Source: Bdellovibrionales bacterium (GTDB lineage: Bacteria; Bdellovibrionota; Bdellovibrionia; Bdellovibrionales; UBA1609). From it: a stretch of DNA of 50,415 nucleotides. The stretch is from NCBI GenBank assembly GCA_022450595.1, contig JAKUPT010000017.1:1-50415 (forward strand), given 5' to 3'. How positions within the stretch are numbered: position 1 is the stretch's first letter; each line of letters starts with the position of its first letter. Positions 27,819 through 37,707 of the stretch are shown here, piece by piece. The position numbers and the translations under genes were made by a program. The notes under the pieces were generated by a model. It ran no database searches and was not told the origin of the DNA. It saw nothing but the letters and a program-made list of their open reading frames with translations.

Positions 27819-29218
27819 TACTTTCTATTAATCGTTTGCTGAATCGCTCTTCTTCCTGTTGGAGTAAAGTCCGTTGTAAAGTTTTTGATCCAGTTGGACC
27901 TTTGAAATACGACAAAAGAAATTATTGCACCTGTGATGTTGCTAATACAAAAGGCCCACCAAACACCTTTTACTCCAAGAGTGGTGTGATAAGAGAGTAT
28001 ATAAGCCAGAGGAAAGCGGAACATCCATAATGAGGCCATGGCTAATATCATAGCCAGTATTGTACTGCCACCTCCTCTTAGGGCTCCACTGATTACTTGT
28101 TGGATTCCAATGAGTCCAAAGGTAAAAGCAATCACTTTCATAAAGTAGGCCCCTTCGGTTTGAACGATGGGGTCGTTGGGCACAAAAATATTCATCAAAA
28201 AACCGGATGCAAAAAACAACACAACACCAATAGCCGTTAACACGGTAAAAATCATTTGCATGGCTCGCTTAGCCGTCTTTAAGGCTCTTTCATTCAGTCC
28301 GGCTCCAATGTTTTGCCCCACCATAGTAGATGTGGCCATTGAAAAGCCAAGTGCCGGTATTATGATAAAACTCAAAATTCTGGCAACAACCCCGTAAGCG
28401 GCAGTTCCAATCACACCAAAGCTTGTGACCACAAACATAATGACCAACATACTAAGCGCTCTGGTTGATTGTTCCGCAGAGGCGGGCAGTCCTAGGTTGA
28501 TGATTTTAATTACATCTTTCCAAACCGGTTTTAAGTTTCTGGGGCGAACGTGTATTCCGGATAGTCCTCGAAACATAAAAAACAATCCAAGTATTGCGGC
28601 AAAACCTTGTGTGATGATTGTGGCATAAGCCGCCCCATCAACACCTAGCTTTGGAAAAGGGCCATAACCATGGATAAGTATTGGATCTAAAAAGAAATTA
28701 AAGCACACAGCTATAAACACAAGTATAAAGGGGAGCTTTACATTTCCAATGCCCCGAAACAGCGATTGAAACATCATATAGGAGTACATAAAAAACAAGC
28801 CAATAAAAGAAATTTGTAAATAGCTGGTGGCCATTTTGGTGACGTTAGGTTCTGAGCCCATCATAGAAATAATAAAAGGTGTGGCAAAGTACCCAAGCAC
28901 TGAAAACACTAATGAAAAAACACCAGTGACAAGTAAGGTTTGTCCTGAATATTCATTCACTCTTTGTTGATCACCCTTGCCTGAAAACTGTGACACCAAA
29001 ACAGTGCCCGAAATGGCAAACCCAGCTCCCATCGAAATTAATAAAAATATCATAGGAAAAGACATAGCCACGGCAGCCACCGCCTGAGAGCTAATTCGTC
29101 CGACCCAAAACATATCAATCAAGTGATAGGTTGATTGTAAAATATTGGTTAGAACAATCGGTATAGAGAGTTTTAATAATCCGGCACTAACAGAGCCACG
29201 AAGCATTGATTGAGACAT
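27815..29218 (-). CDS. MATE family efflux transporter
   Basis: LLKLSIPIVLTNILQSTYHLIDMFWVGRISSQAVAAVAMSFP...STMVGQNIGAG. Confidence 0.92.
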   Translation of the reverse strand: MSQSMLRGSVSAGLLKLSIPIVLTNILQSTYHLIDMFWVGRISSQAVAAVAMSFPMIFLLISMGAGFAISGTVLVSQFSGKGDQQRVNEYSGQTLLVTGVFSLVFSVLGYFATPFIISMMGSEPNVTKMATSYLQISFIGLFFMYSYMMFQSLFRGIGNVKLPFILVFIAVCFNFFLDPILIHGYGPFPKLGVDGAAYATIITQGFAAILGLFFMFRGLSGIHVRPRNLKPVWKDVIKIINLGLPASAEQSTRALSMLVIMFVVTSFGVIGTAAYGVVARILSFIIIPALGFSMATSTMVGQNIGAGLNERALKTAKRAMQMIFTVLTAIGVVLFFASGFLMNIFVPNDPIVQTEGAYFMKVIAFTFGLIGIQQVISGALRGGGSTILAMILAMASLWMFRFPLAYILSYHTTLGVKGVWWAFCISNITGAIISFVVFQRSNWIKNFTTDFTPTGRRAIQQTINRKY

Positions 29219-29276
29219 CTTATAAATATCTCAATGCCCTATAGGAAATACAAGGGGAAATCAAAAAAACAATCTT

Positions 29277-30233
29277 TTAGTCAAAAAACTTTTTGATGGG
29301 CTTATTTGTTTTTATACTTTCAAGTATTAACTGACTGGCGGGATTATTCTTTATATAAATTCCATAAATGTTAATATCTGATAAATCCTCAATAGCAATG
29401 CGTTTAAGTGTGCCAGATTGAATGTCTTCATGAATGCCTATTTCAGGAATCAGGACTAAAGAGTCATTGGCGTTCGCAAAAAAACGAAGCAGTGGTATAT
29501 CGTCAGTAAAAAGTTTATGTGTGATTTTTTCTCTAAGATTCTTAGGCACTATATTTTTAGTAACATCTATTTCATGGGGATATTTGAAACTATAGAAATT
29601 TATATTTTCTTTTAAGTTCTTTATTTCTTTTCCAGCAATACAAAGAGGACTATGTCCAATTTTTGTGTAGGATAATATATCTAAATCTTTTTTATGCGGA
29701 AGCTCTAACCCCACAATTAAATCACATTCATACCTTTTTAACTGCTTGGTGAGTTCAGTGAAAGACCCTGTGATCACGTTTATAGTTATGGCTTTATAAG
29801 TGTTTAAGATGGGAGAGATCAGCCTGTAAATATAGTTCCTGGAAACACCACCAACCACTCCAAGGTTAAGTTGACGTTTTTGAATATCATTGTTTTCATT
29901 TTTAAGTAAAAGATTTAACTCACGACTGTTTTGAAAAATGCTTTCTGCATATGACAGAACTTGAACACCTTCGTAGGTGGGCTCAAGGCTTCTTGTCGAG
30001 CGGTTTAAAAGCTTTTTATTAAAGTGGCTCTCAAGTTGTGAAACCTGTTCGCTGATGGCCGACTGTGACACATTCATTTTATGGGCTGCACGACTAAAAC
30101 CTGAATGTTTACAAACCATCCAAAATGCGTACAAATGCCTGAAATTTATCCATTCCACTATATATCTCTTTTTTATATTAATAATATAAGTATTATATAT
30201 TTTACCGAAGTATAAAAAGCAAGATAGATTCAC
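29277..30233 (-). CDS. LysR-family transcriptional regulator (NhaR-like N-terminus)
   Basis: WINFRHLYAFWMVCKHSGFSRAAHKMNVSQSAISEQVSQLESHFNKKLLNRSTRSLEPTYEG. The true start is likely internal to the called ORF. Confidence 0.88.
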   Translation of the reverse strand: MNLSCFLYFGKIYNTYIINIKKRYIVEWINFRHLYAFWMVCKHSGFSRAAHKMNVSQSAISEQVSQLESHFNKKLLNRSTRSLEPTYEGVQVLSYAESIFQNSRELNLLLKNENNDIQKRQLNLGVVGGVSRNYIYRLISPILNTYKAITINVITGSFTELTKQLKRYECDLIVGLELPHKKDLDILSYTKIGHSPLCIAGKEIKNLKENINFYSFKYPHEIDVTKNIVPKNLREKITHKLFTDDIPLLRFFANANDSLVLIPEIGIHEDIQSGTLKRIAIEDLSDINIYGIYIKNNPASQLILESIKTNKPIKKFFD

Positions 30234-30248
30234 CCTCTAGGAGGTCAT

Positions 30249-31685
30249 ATGAAACAGAAAATTACAGTTGCCTATGGTGACGGCATTGGTCCAGAAATTA
30301 TGAATTCGTCGTTAACGATCCTGAAAGAGGCGGGAGCCGTCTTTGATGAAGATGTTATTGAGATTGGTGAGAAGGTCTATAAACAAGGTTACACCTCCGG
30401 TCTAAAAGATGAAGATTGGGATAAAATTGTAAATAATAAAGTTTTTTACAAAGCTCCTATCACCACTCCTCAGGGTGGCGGTTATAAGAGTTTGAACGTG
30501 ACCATCAGAAAGACCTTAGGGCTTTTTGCCAATGTTCGTCCGATTAAAACTTTAACACCTTTTGTTCACTCAAAACATGAAACCATAGATTCTGTAATTA
30601 TTCGTGAAAATGAAGAAGATCTTTACGCAGGTATTGAACACCGTCAAACCCAAGAAGTTTATCAGTGCTTAAAATTAATTTCACGCCCAGGTTCTGAAAA
30701 AATCGTCAGATATGCCTTTGAGTATGCTAAAAACAATGGCCGCAAAAAAGTCACATGCATGGTGAAAGATAATATTATGAAGCTTACCGATGGACTTTTT
30801 CATGAAGTGTTTAATGAGGTGGCTAAAGAGTACCCAGACATTGAAGCTGACAGATATATTGTAGATATCGGTATGGCTCGCTTTGCAGACAGCCCAGAGA
30901 TATTTGATGTGGTTGTTTTACCAAACCTTTATGGTGATATTTTAAGTGATATAGGAGCTCAAATTGCAGGGTCTGTAGGACTTGCTGGATCAAGTAATAT
31001 TGGTGAACACTGTGCTATGTTTGAGGCTATTCATGGCTCAGCTCCAGATATTGCAGGACAGTCGATTGCCAACCCGAGCGGATTACTAATGGGCGGTGTG
31101 ATGATGCTAAACCATTTAGGGCAAAACGACATTGCGGCTAGAGTTGAAAATGCATGGTTAAAAACATTAGAAGACGGTGTACATACAAAAGACATTTTTA
31201 GCCAAGAGCATAGTAAAATTGTCGCAAAAACAGAGGAATTCACTAAAGAGGTTATTAACCGATTGGGTGATGAGCCTAAGTTTTTAAAGCCTAAAAAGGT
31301 CATTAAAGGTAGTAAGCCTGTAGAAATTAAAACCAAAGAGTTTAAAAAACAAAAAAAAGAAATCGACGGCGTGGATATTTTTGTTTGTGAAGACAATCGT
31401 GACCCAGAGGCTTTAGCTGTAACCTTAAACAAGGCTGCTGAAAATCATGACTTAAAACTACAAATGATCACTAACCGTGGTGTTAAGGTTTATCCCAATG
31501 GAAATCCACATACATTTTGCACAGACCATTGGAGATGTCGCTTTAAGTTTGATAAGCAACCTAACACATCAGAGATTTATAAATTACTGATAACACTGAA
31601 TGAGCAAGGTGTGGATGTGATCAAAACTGAGAACTTATATCTTTTTGACACTAAGCCGGGCTACTCATTAGGGCAAGGTCAGTAG
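30249..31685 (+). CDS. icd: NADP-dependent isocitrate dehydrogenase, long form with extra C-terminal domain
   Basis: ITVAYGDGIGPEIMNSSL...NVTIRKTLGLFANVRPIKTL...IIRENEEDLYAGIEHRQT...VVLPNLYGDILSDIGAQIAGSVGLAGSSNIG; 478 aa with a C-terminal extension; RBS AGGAGGT. Confidence 0.85.
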   Translation: MKQKITVAYGDGIGPEIMNSSLTILKEAGAVFDEDVIEIGEKVYKQGYTSGLKDEDWDKIVNNKVFYKAPITTPQGGGYKSLNVTIRKTLGLFANVRPIKTLTPFVHSKHETIDSVIIRENEEDLYAGIEHRQTQEVYQCLKLISRPGSEKIVRYAFEYAKNNGRKKVTCMVKDNIMKLTDGLFHEVFNEVAKEYPDIEADRYIVDIGMARFADSPEIFDVVVLPNLYGDILSDIGAQIAGSVGLAGSSNIGEHCAMFEAIHGSAPDIAGQSIANPSGLLMGGVMMLNHLGQNDIAARVENAWLKTLEDGVHTKDIFSQEHSKIVAKTEEFTKEVINRLGDEPKFLKPKKVIKGSKPVEIKTKEFKKQKKEIDGVDIFVCEDNRDPEALAVTLNKAAENHDLKLQMITNRGVKVYPNGNPHTFCTDHWRCRFKFDKQPNTSEIYKLLITLNEQGVDVIKTENLYLFDTKPGYSLGQGQ

Positions 31686-31833
31686 TAATTATGGTTCTAA
31701 GTTTTACCATCATCTTTTGTTAGGTGATGGTAAACAAAACTTAAAATTAAAAGTAGTAATTGATTCCTCTTGTTTGGTTGCCTGTGTTGATTTAAGTTTG
31801 TATTTTACTAAAAACTTTTGAAAGAGAAACTTA

Positions 31834-32418
31834 ATGAAGATCTTATTAGTTATATTATTTTTATTTTTTATGGGGTGTGCACATTATGACACCTCAATCC
31901 CTGTTGATCGCACAAATGTTGTCCCGGGCTCACAAGTAAAAATGAAGGGTGAAACCTATAAGCTTTACAGTGTTCAATCTCCATTAAAAGTTGGGGATAA
32001 CCTTGTGGAGAAAGCCGCTAAAGCTGGATTTGAACTGCCATTTAATAATAAAGTAACAATCATCAATGTTGTTCCCTCCATCGACACACCTGTTTGTGAG
32101 GCTCAAAGTCATATTTTAGGGGAGAGTAAAAAAATTAAAAAAGACATTGATCTAGTTAGTATTAGCCGCGATCTGCCAATGGCTTTAAATCGTTTCAAAA
32201 AAGAATCAAAGTTAACCAATATTGACTATGTGTCTGATTTTAAAAAGGGTTCTTTTGGACGTGGTCTTGGGTTAATGATACAAGATATTGAATTATTAGC
32301 TCGGGGAGTGATAGTGTTAGACTCCAAAGGAGTCATAAAGCACATGCAATTTATTGAAGAGGTTTCTCACTTACCAAATATGGATAAAGCCATTCAGGTG
32401 GCAAACAGTCTAAAATAA
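31834..32418 (+). CDS. tpx: Thiol peroxidase (Tpx)-like lipoprotein
   Basis: Lipobox LFFMGC; VTIINVVPSIDTPVCEAQSHIL (peroxidatic Cys motif); VSISRDLPMALNRFKK. Confidence 0.82.
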   Translation: MKILLVILFLFFMGCAHYDTSIPVDRTNVVPGSQVKMKGETYKLYSVQSPLKVGDNLVEKAAKAGFELPFNNKVTIINVVPSIDTPVCEAQSHILGESKKIKKDIDLVSISRDLPMALNRFKKESKLTNIDYVSDFKKGSFGRGLGLMIQDIELLARGVIVLDSKGVIKHMQFIEEVSHLPNMDKAIQVANSLK

Positions 32419-32449
32419 TTTCTAAATTTAGCTTATTAGTACCTAAAAT

Positions 32450-32484
32450 AGGGTTAAACTATTGATTTTACCCATTTTAACCCT
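32450..32484 (+). terminator. Intrinsic terminator-like hairpin after tpx
   Basis: AGGGTTAAA ... TTTAACCCT, 9 bp, followed by TTCTCTTTT. Confidence 0.55.
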
Positions 32485-32565
32485 TTCTCTTTTACCGAGA
32501 TTTTAAAACCCATTGTAATTTACCTCAGCTGGAAATAGTATTTAAGCCTAATTAAGAGGTGAATT

Positions 32566-33756
32566 ATGAGTCGTGAAGATCAAAACTTAAGAGATATACA
32601 ACATTTTGGAGAAGAGGGTGGTGTTGTGCCCGTTGTCGACGTGGCTGCAACCTCTACTTTTTTAGATCCAAAGGACATGGATAAAACATTTCATTCAGAA
32701 CTAGAAGGTTGCTACCTTTACAGCCGTCATTCAAATCCTACGGTAATGGCTTTTAGTAAAAAGATAGCCGCCATGGAGGGAATGCCTGCCGCTCTTGGCG
32801 TGGCCAGTGGAATGGCTGCCATCTCAAGTTCAATTCTGCAATTAACAGGTGGTGAGGGACATGTGGTTTCTTCCCACGTAGTTTACGGTGGGACTTATGC
32901 CCTTTTTGCGAATGTGCTTCCAAGGTGGGGAGTGCAAACAAGCTTTGTAAACACACAAGACTTAGATGCCGTGGAATCCAGTATTCGACCAGATACAAAA
33001 GTTTTGTACGTTGAAAGTTTAAGTAATCCCATGCTGGCTGTAGCTCACTTACAATCACTTTCAAAGCTTGCAAAGAAATATAATTTAAAATTAGTGGTTG
33101 ATAACACCTTTACTCCATTAGTGATTAGCCCCGCTAAACATGGAGCTGATGTTGTTGTGTACTCATGCACAAAATACATTTCTGGAGCGAGTGATTTAAT
33201 TGCTGGGGCTATAGTTGGATCACAAGACTTTATAAATAGCTTGATTGATTTAAATCACGGTGTGGTGATGCTTACAGGTCCTGTTATGGATGCTCGTATT
33301 GCTCACGAACTGTATGTAAGATTAGATCATTTGCCTGTAAGAATGAGAGCACACTCTGAGGCTGCCATGTTCTTTGCTAAAAATGTGGAAGAGCAAGGAG
33401 TAAAGGTAGTTTACCCAGGTCTTGAGTCACACCCTCATCATGAGAACATGAAAGAGTTAATGAATCCAAGTTATGGCTTTGGGGGAATGGTCATGGTGGA
33501 TTGTGGAAGTATTGATCGGGCCACCAGAATTGCAGAGCAGTTACAAAATGAAAAGTTTGGTCTGTTTGCTGTTTCGCTTGGCTTTTCTAGAACCCTAATG
33601 AGCATTCCTGCCAGCAGCACTTCCAGTGAAATTCCTGAAGAAGAGCAGAAAAAAATGGGACTTATGCCAGGGCTTTTACGCTTAAGTATTGGCTTTGTTG
33701 GAGACAATGAAGTTTTACTGAAAAAGTTTTTAGACTGTTATAATGAGCAAGAATAA
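32566..33756 (+). CDS. Cys/Met metabolism PLP-dependent enzyme (trans-sulfuration family; methionine gamma-lyase-like)
   Basis: YSRHSNPTVMAFSKKIAAMEGMPAALGVASGMAAISS...LVVDNTFTPLVISPAKHGADVVVYSCTKYISGASDLIAGAIVG. Confidence 0.88.
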   Translation: MSREDQNLRDIQHFGEEGGVVPVVDVAATSTFLDPKDMDKTFHSELEGCYLYSRHSNPTVMAFSKKIAAMEGMPAALGVASGMAAISSSILQLTGGEGHVVSSHVVYGGTYALFANVLPRWGVQTSFVNTQDLDAVESSIRPDTKVLYVESLSNPMLAVAHLQSLSKLAKKYNLKLVVDNTFTPLVISPAKHGADVVVYSCTKYISGASDLIAGAIVGSQDFINSLIDLNHGVVMLTGPVMDARIAHELYVRLDHLPVRMRAHSEAAMFFAKNVEEQGVKVVYPGLESHPHHENMKELMNPSYGFGGMVMVDCGSIDRATRIAEQLQNEKFGLFAVSLGFSRTLMSIPASSTSSEIPEEEQKKMGLMPGLLRLSIGFVGDNEVLLKKFLDCYNEQE

Positions 33757-34987
33757 AAAGGCCTTAAAAATAGCCATTGTGGGTGGTGGAGCCGGCGGTG
33801 TGTTCGCCGCCATTCAATGCGCGGAAAAAGCTCAACAAAATAATGTTAAAGTTCATATAGTGATTTATGAAGCCTCCTCGAAACTTTTAAAAAAGGTTCG
33901 CATCTCAGGAGGAGGCAGATGTAATGTCACACACCATCAGTTTGATCCAAAACTTTTAGTTCAAAACTATCCACGCGGCTACAAAGAGCTTTTAGCTTCT
34001 TTTCATAAATTTCAACCACAAGATATGGTTAAGTGGTTTGAACAACGAGGGGTTCGTATAAAGCATGAAGAGGACGGGCGTATGTTTCCTGTCACCGACA
34101 GTTCAGAAACCATTATAAATTGTTTTTTGCAGCAATGTAAAAAACTGGGAGTATTAATTGAAACTCAAAAGCCAGTGAAAAAAATCAATCAAAATCTTCA
34201 GCTGACATTTGCCGATGGGAGTGAAGAAGTTTTTGATAAAGTTTTAATTGCCACAGGAAGCTCAAAAACCGCTTATGACCTGGCAAAACAATTAGGGCAC
34301 TCGATCACTGAACTGGCTCCTTCGTTATTTACCTTTAAAATCAAGTCAGATTTACTAAAGGATCTTGCAGGCATTTCTTTTTCAAATACAAGCTTGAGTT
34401 TAAAAACAGATGAAAAAAATTCGTTTAAACAAACCGGTCCTCTTTTGATCACTCATTGGGGGCTAAGTGGTCCGGCCTTATTAAAGATCTCTGCGTGGGC
34501 CGCTCGTGCCATGAAGAAGTCTAATTATAAGGCCAAACTATATGTAAACTGGTTGAATTATAAGGACTTGTCTCATGTAAAAGAGCTTTTACAAAATCAA
34601 AAACAAACTCACCCTAAAGCTCAAATTGGCAATACTCCTGTGGAAGGCCTTCCTAAAAGATTTTGGCAAAAACTGGTGCTATATTCAAATATTGAACCCA
34701 CCACAGTGTGGAATGAAATTTCTAAAAAATCTTTTAATAAGCTTACACAAAATCTTTTTATGACGGAATTTAACGTTGAGGGCATAAGTCGTTTTAAGGA
34801 AGAATTTGTAGAGTGTGGGGGAGTGAATTTAAAAGAAATCAACTTTAAGTCTATGCAGAGCAAACTTGTGCCAGGTCTTTACTTTAGTGGTGAGATCTTA
34901 GATATAGATGGAGTCACAGGGGGCTTTAACTTTCAAAATGCATGGACAGGCTCTTGGATTGCAGCTCAAGATATGGTGTCTGTGTAG
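33743..34987 (+). CDS. BaiN/HI0933 (YhiN)-family NAD(P)/FAD-dependent oxidoreductase
   Basis: IAIVGGGAGGVFAAIQCAEKA...KLLKKVRISGGGRCNVTH...GLYFSGEILDIDGVTGGFNFQNAWTGSWIA. Confidence 0.92.
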   Translation: MSKNKKALKIAIVGGGAGGVFAAIQCAEKAQQNNVKVHIVIYEASSKLLKKVRISGGGRCNVTHHQFDPKLLVQNYPRGYKELLASFHKFQPQDMVKWFEQRGVRIKHEEDGRMFPVTDSSETIINCFLQQCKKLGVLIETQKPVKKINQNLQLTFADGSEEVFDKVLIATGSSKTAYDLAKQLGHSITELAPSLFTFKIKSDLLKDLAGISFSNTSLSLKTDEKNSFKQTGPLLITHWGLSGPALLKISAWAARAMKKSNYKAKLYVNWLNYKDLSHVKELLQNQKQTHPKAQIGNTPVEGLPKRFWQKLVLYSNIEPTTVWNEISKKSFNKLTQNLFMTEFNVEGISRFKEEFVECGGVNLKEINFKSMQSKLVPGLYFSGEILDIDGVTGGFNFQNAWTGSWIAAQDMVSV

Positions 34988-35095
34988 TGTATAGTTTTTT
35001 GACAGCGAGTTTTTACTCGTTGTTACTGTAAAAGAGTTAACTGAAGCCACCTCAGGTTTAATTTTATAAGGGTTTAAAGTATATTCTCGGCCACT

Positions 35096-36784
35096 ATGTG
35101 GTTAATGTTTTTGTTGTTTTTATCTCAGTTAATGGCTCAGAATATCCCTGAATATCGTGAAGATCTTGATCGTCTTCATAATATGACATGGAATGACCGT
35201 CCAAAGTGGAGTCAGGTCACTCCAAATAAAATCACTGTATTTTATGCCGATATCCCCGAGCATTTAAAAGCTGACATTGAACATAAAACAAATAAAGGTG
35301 AATTTTATTTGCCTGAATTTGCCGATGTTAAAAATCGCATTTTTTGGATAGAGAATACAGATATTTTTCATGAGCACGAGGTTGTAGCACGAAAGTATAA
35401 AAGGCGTGTGAATCAGCTTAAAAAATATTTAGCGAGATTTAAGATTCCCATCAGACGTGAGTTAATAGGGGTTCCTTTAACCAGCCATTCTACTTTAAAA
35501 GTCTATCATCCCGACAAACCATCAGACTTTGTGTTTTTAAAAGTCCTAGGGTCTGAGGCGGGTCTTTTTGTGTCCGATTTTTTAACTAATATGTCAAAAG
35601 CAGGCATGATGTTAAGTTTTTATCCTGAGGTCAGTTATAAGCAGTTAAGCTTTTCAAACCTTAGGCGTCCTAAGAGGAATAAAAAAATTATTTTACCAGG
35701 ACAAGTTTTAAGATCTGCAGAGGTTGTATCTCATGAAGACTTAAGAAACGACTATGCCATTTCTTTACATAGTGTTTTATCTGACCAAACACTTCTAAGT
35801 AAGTTGGTACAATCAGAAGGACTCAGCAGTGTGATGGAATGGTACAAAGAGGTTTATGTTGAAAAATTGGCTTCATTCTTTTTTCAGTCTTATTATGTTT
35901 TAGGCGTTTTGCCAGGAGCCCATACTCAAAACTTAGTAGCTATTATCAACAAAGATTATAAGCTTAAAAGGTTTGTTTGGAGAGACTTAGTAGATATGTC
36001 TTATAACCCCATAGTCTCTAAATCAAATTTTGGAATGTCTATTGTTTCAACGGAGCTTGCACAAATTAACAAAACGGGATCTGAGGGCGTGCCTTTTCTG
36101 CGATTGCCGATCTATGGCACCGTCTCTCATAAATCAGTGCCTACAAGAACTTTTGCAGATTATTTTGGCGAACTCATGGGGCAAGTGTTTAGGGTAAAAA
36201 TTGAAAAAGAGATGTCTTTTTTATTCAGACATGAGTTGATTGTTGAGTTTTTTGAGATTTTTTTGAACGCTAAGTTTCCACAAAGTATAACAGACTCTGT
36301 TATAAATAAATTGAAAGAGTCCATGTCACAAAAACATGATGTGATTGAATTTGCTAAAGCTGCCGGCGGCATATTTAATGACTTCTTTACTCAATATCAA
36401 ACTCGAAAATTCCCAATCAATGAATACACTAAAAATTATACCAGAACTAGCCTTATTGAGGCTTTTATCCAGTCCTTAAAAAATAACTCTGTGGGATTTT
36501 ATGATAATTACCCACATCAGTGGATAAAGTGGCAAAAAAAAGAAAAGTATCAAAATATTGTAAGGGCCTTAGAGCAAAGTCGCCACCTGCAATTGGTATC
36601 CAATGGTCATAACTTATTAATGATTAAAGATACAAACACTAATAAATGGGTGGCCATGTCTTTTTATAAACATAATCCCAGCCCTTTTGATTATCTAAAA
36701 CATCAAAAACTACTCCAAATGGATATTGACACCTCTTACTTCCGACACCGAAATGACTTTAACTGTAAAGCGATGTTCTATTAA
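35096..36784 (+). CDS. Secreted hypothetical protein (562 aa)
   Basis: Signal-like MWLMFLLFLSQLMAQ; long uninterrupted frame; no family recognised. Confidence 0.6.
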   Translation: MWLMFLLFLSQLMAQNIPEYREDLDRLHNMTWNDRPKWSQVTPNKITVFYADIPEHLKADIEHKTNKGEFYLPEFADVKNRIFWIENTDIFHEHEVVARKYKRRVNQLKKYLARFKIPIRRELIGVPLTSHSTLKVYHPDKPSDFVFLKVLGSEAGLFVSDFLTNMSKAGMMLSFYPEVSYKQLSFSNLRRPKRNKKIILPGQVLRSAEVVSHEDLRNDYAISLHSVLSDQTLLSKLVQSEGLSSVMEWYKEVYVEKLASFFFQSYYVLGVLPGAHTQNLVAIINKDYKLKRFVWRDLVDMSYNPIVSKSNFGMSIVSTELAQINKTGSEGVPFLRLPIYGTVSHKSVPTRTFADYFGELMGQVFRVKIEKEMSFLFRHELIVEFFEIFLNAKFPQSITDSVINKLKESMSQKHDVIEFAKAAGGIFNDFFTQYQTRKFPINEYTKNYTRTSLIEAFIQSLKNNSVGFYDNYPHQWIKWQKKEKYQNIVRALEQSRHLQLVSNGHNLLMIKDTNTNKWVAMSFYKHNPSPFDYLKHQKLLQMDIDTSYFRHRNDFNCKAMFY

Positions 36785-37037
36785 GCTAGGTCGCTGTATC
36801 TTCTAAAAAACATATTTGTTTAAAATTAAAATAACAGTCTGAATATGAAGTTTCATTGGTGACCGTTTTTATTAAGCCAAATCACCTATATTAAAAAAAA
36901 TGGGCTTTATGGGAAGTGTCCGTCCCTTAGTTGTTTTAAAATGAGAATTAAAAAGTGATGTGATTTTAGATAGTTAGGATTTATTGACTGTTGTTTTAAA
37001 TATGGACTTGAAAAATTCAAATAGATTCCGTAAATTA

Positions 37038-37074
37038 TTAAACAAGCGTTTAAATTAATAAAACGTATGTTTAA
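37038..37074. promoter_or_regulatory. Two palindromic operator candidates upstream of the tetR-efflux operon
   Basis: TTAAACaagcGTTTAA (37038-37053) and AAAACgtatGTTTAA (37060-37074); core AAAC-N4-GTTT twice, centres 21 bp apart. Confidence 0.65.
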
Positions 37075-37092
37075 TATTGATACGGAGAACTC

Positions 37093-37707
37093 ATGTCAGA
37101 TTCAACAAAACAATCCATTATAAAATCAGCCAGCAAGTTGTTTGCGTCCAAAGGGTATGAGGGCACATCAATAAGAGAATTAGCAGAAGCCTCAGGTGTG
37201 AATGTTGCCTCTATAAATTATTACTTTGGATCTAAGCAGGGTCTATTTGAAGAGATGGTGAAAGACTTTGCTGACAATAAAGTATCAAGCATCACGCCCC
37301 TTCTTGAGGGTCCAAAATCTCAAGAAGAGTTTCGAATTCGCTTATCTATGTTTATGAAACAATTTATTCATTTAGCCACAAGTGATCGTGAGCACTTTCG
37401 AATGATCAATAAAAATTTAGACACCTTTTTTCAACTGTCCCCGGAAGGCTTTGAGAATACTTTTTTACAAATTCACGAAAAGTTTCATGAGTTTGTGGCC
37501 TTTGCTCAAAAACACGGTGTTTTAAGAGATGATTTAGATTCAGAGATGATCACTCAAATTCTATTTGGAAATTTGATCGAGTTTGTCAGAGCCGGTGATA
37601 TTAGAAAATGTTTTTCTAAGGGCAGCATCGATGACCCTGAGTATTGTGAGCTTTACATTCAAACTTTAATTGATAGCTATTTAAATGGAGTGGGTAAAAA
37701 TGCTTAA
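37093..37707 (+). CDS. TetR/AcrR family transcriptional regulator
   Basis: STKQSIIKSASKLFASKGYEGTSIRELAEASGVNVASINYYFGSKQGLFEEMV. Confidence 0.93.
   Translation: MSDSTKQSIIKSASKLFASKGYEGTSIRELAEASGVNVASINYYFGSKQGLFEEMVKDFADNKVSSITPLLEGPKSQEEFRIRLSMFMKQFIHLATSDREHFRMINKNLDTFFQLSPEGFENTFLQIHEKFHEFVAFAQKHGVLRDDLDSEMITQILFGNLIEFVRAGDIRKCFSKGSIDDPEYCELYIQTLIDSYLNGVGKNA

Noticed and set aside
35002-35023. Hairpin ACAGCGAGT-TTTT-ACTCGTTGT after the BaiN-like gene
   Set aside because: Stem is convincing, but there is no T-tract after it, so a terminator call is weak.
36895-36940. GGAAGTGTCCGTCCCTTAG intergenic string resembling the IS-end TGTCCCT motif
   Set aside because: Only partial similarity, no transposase remnant nearby; probably coincidence.
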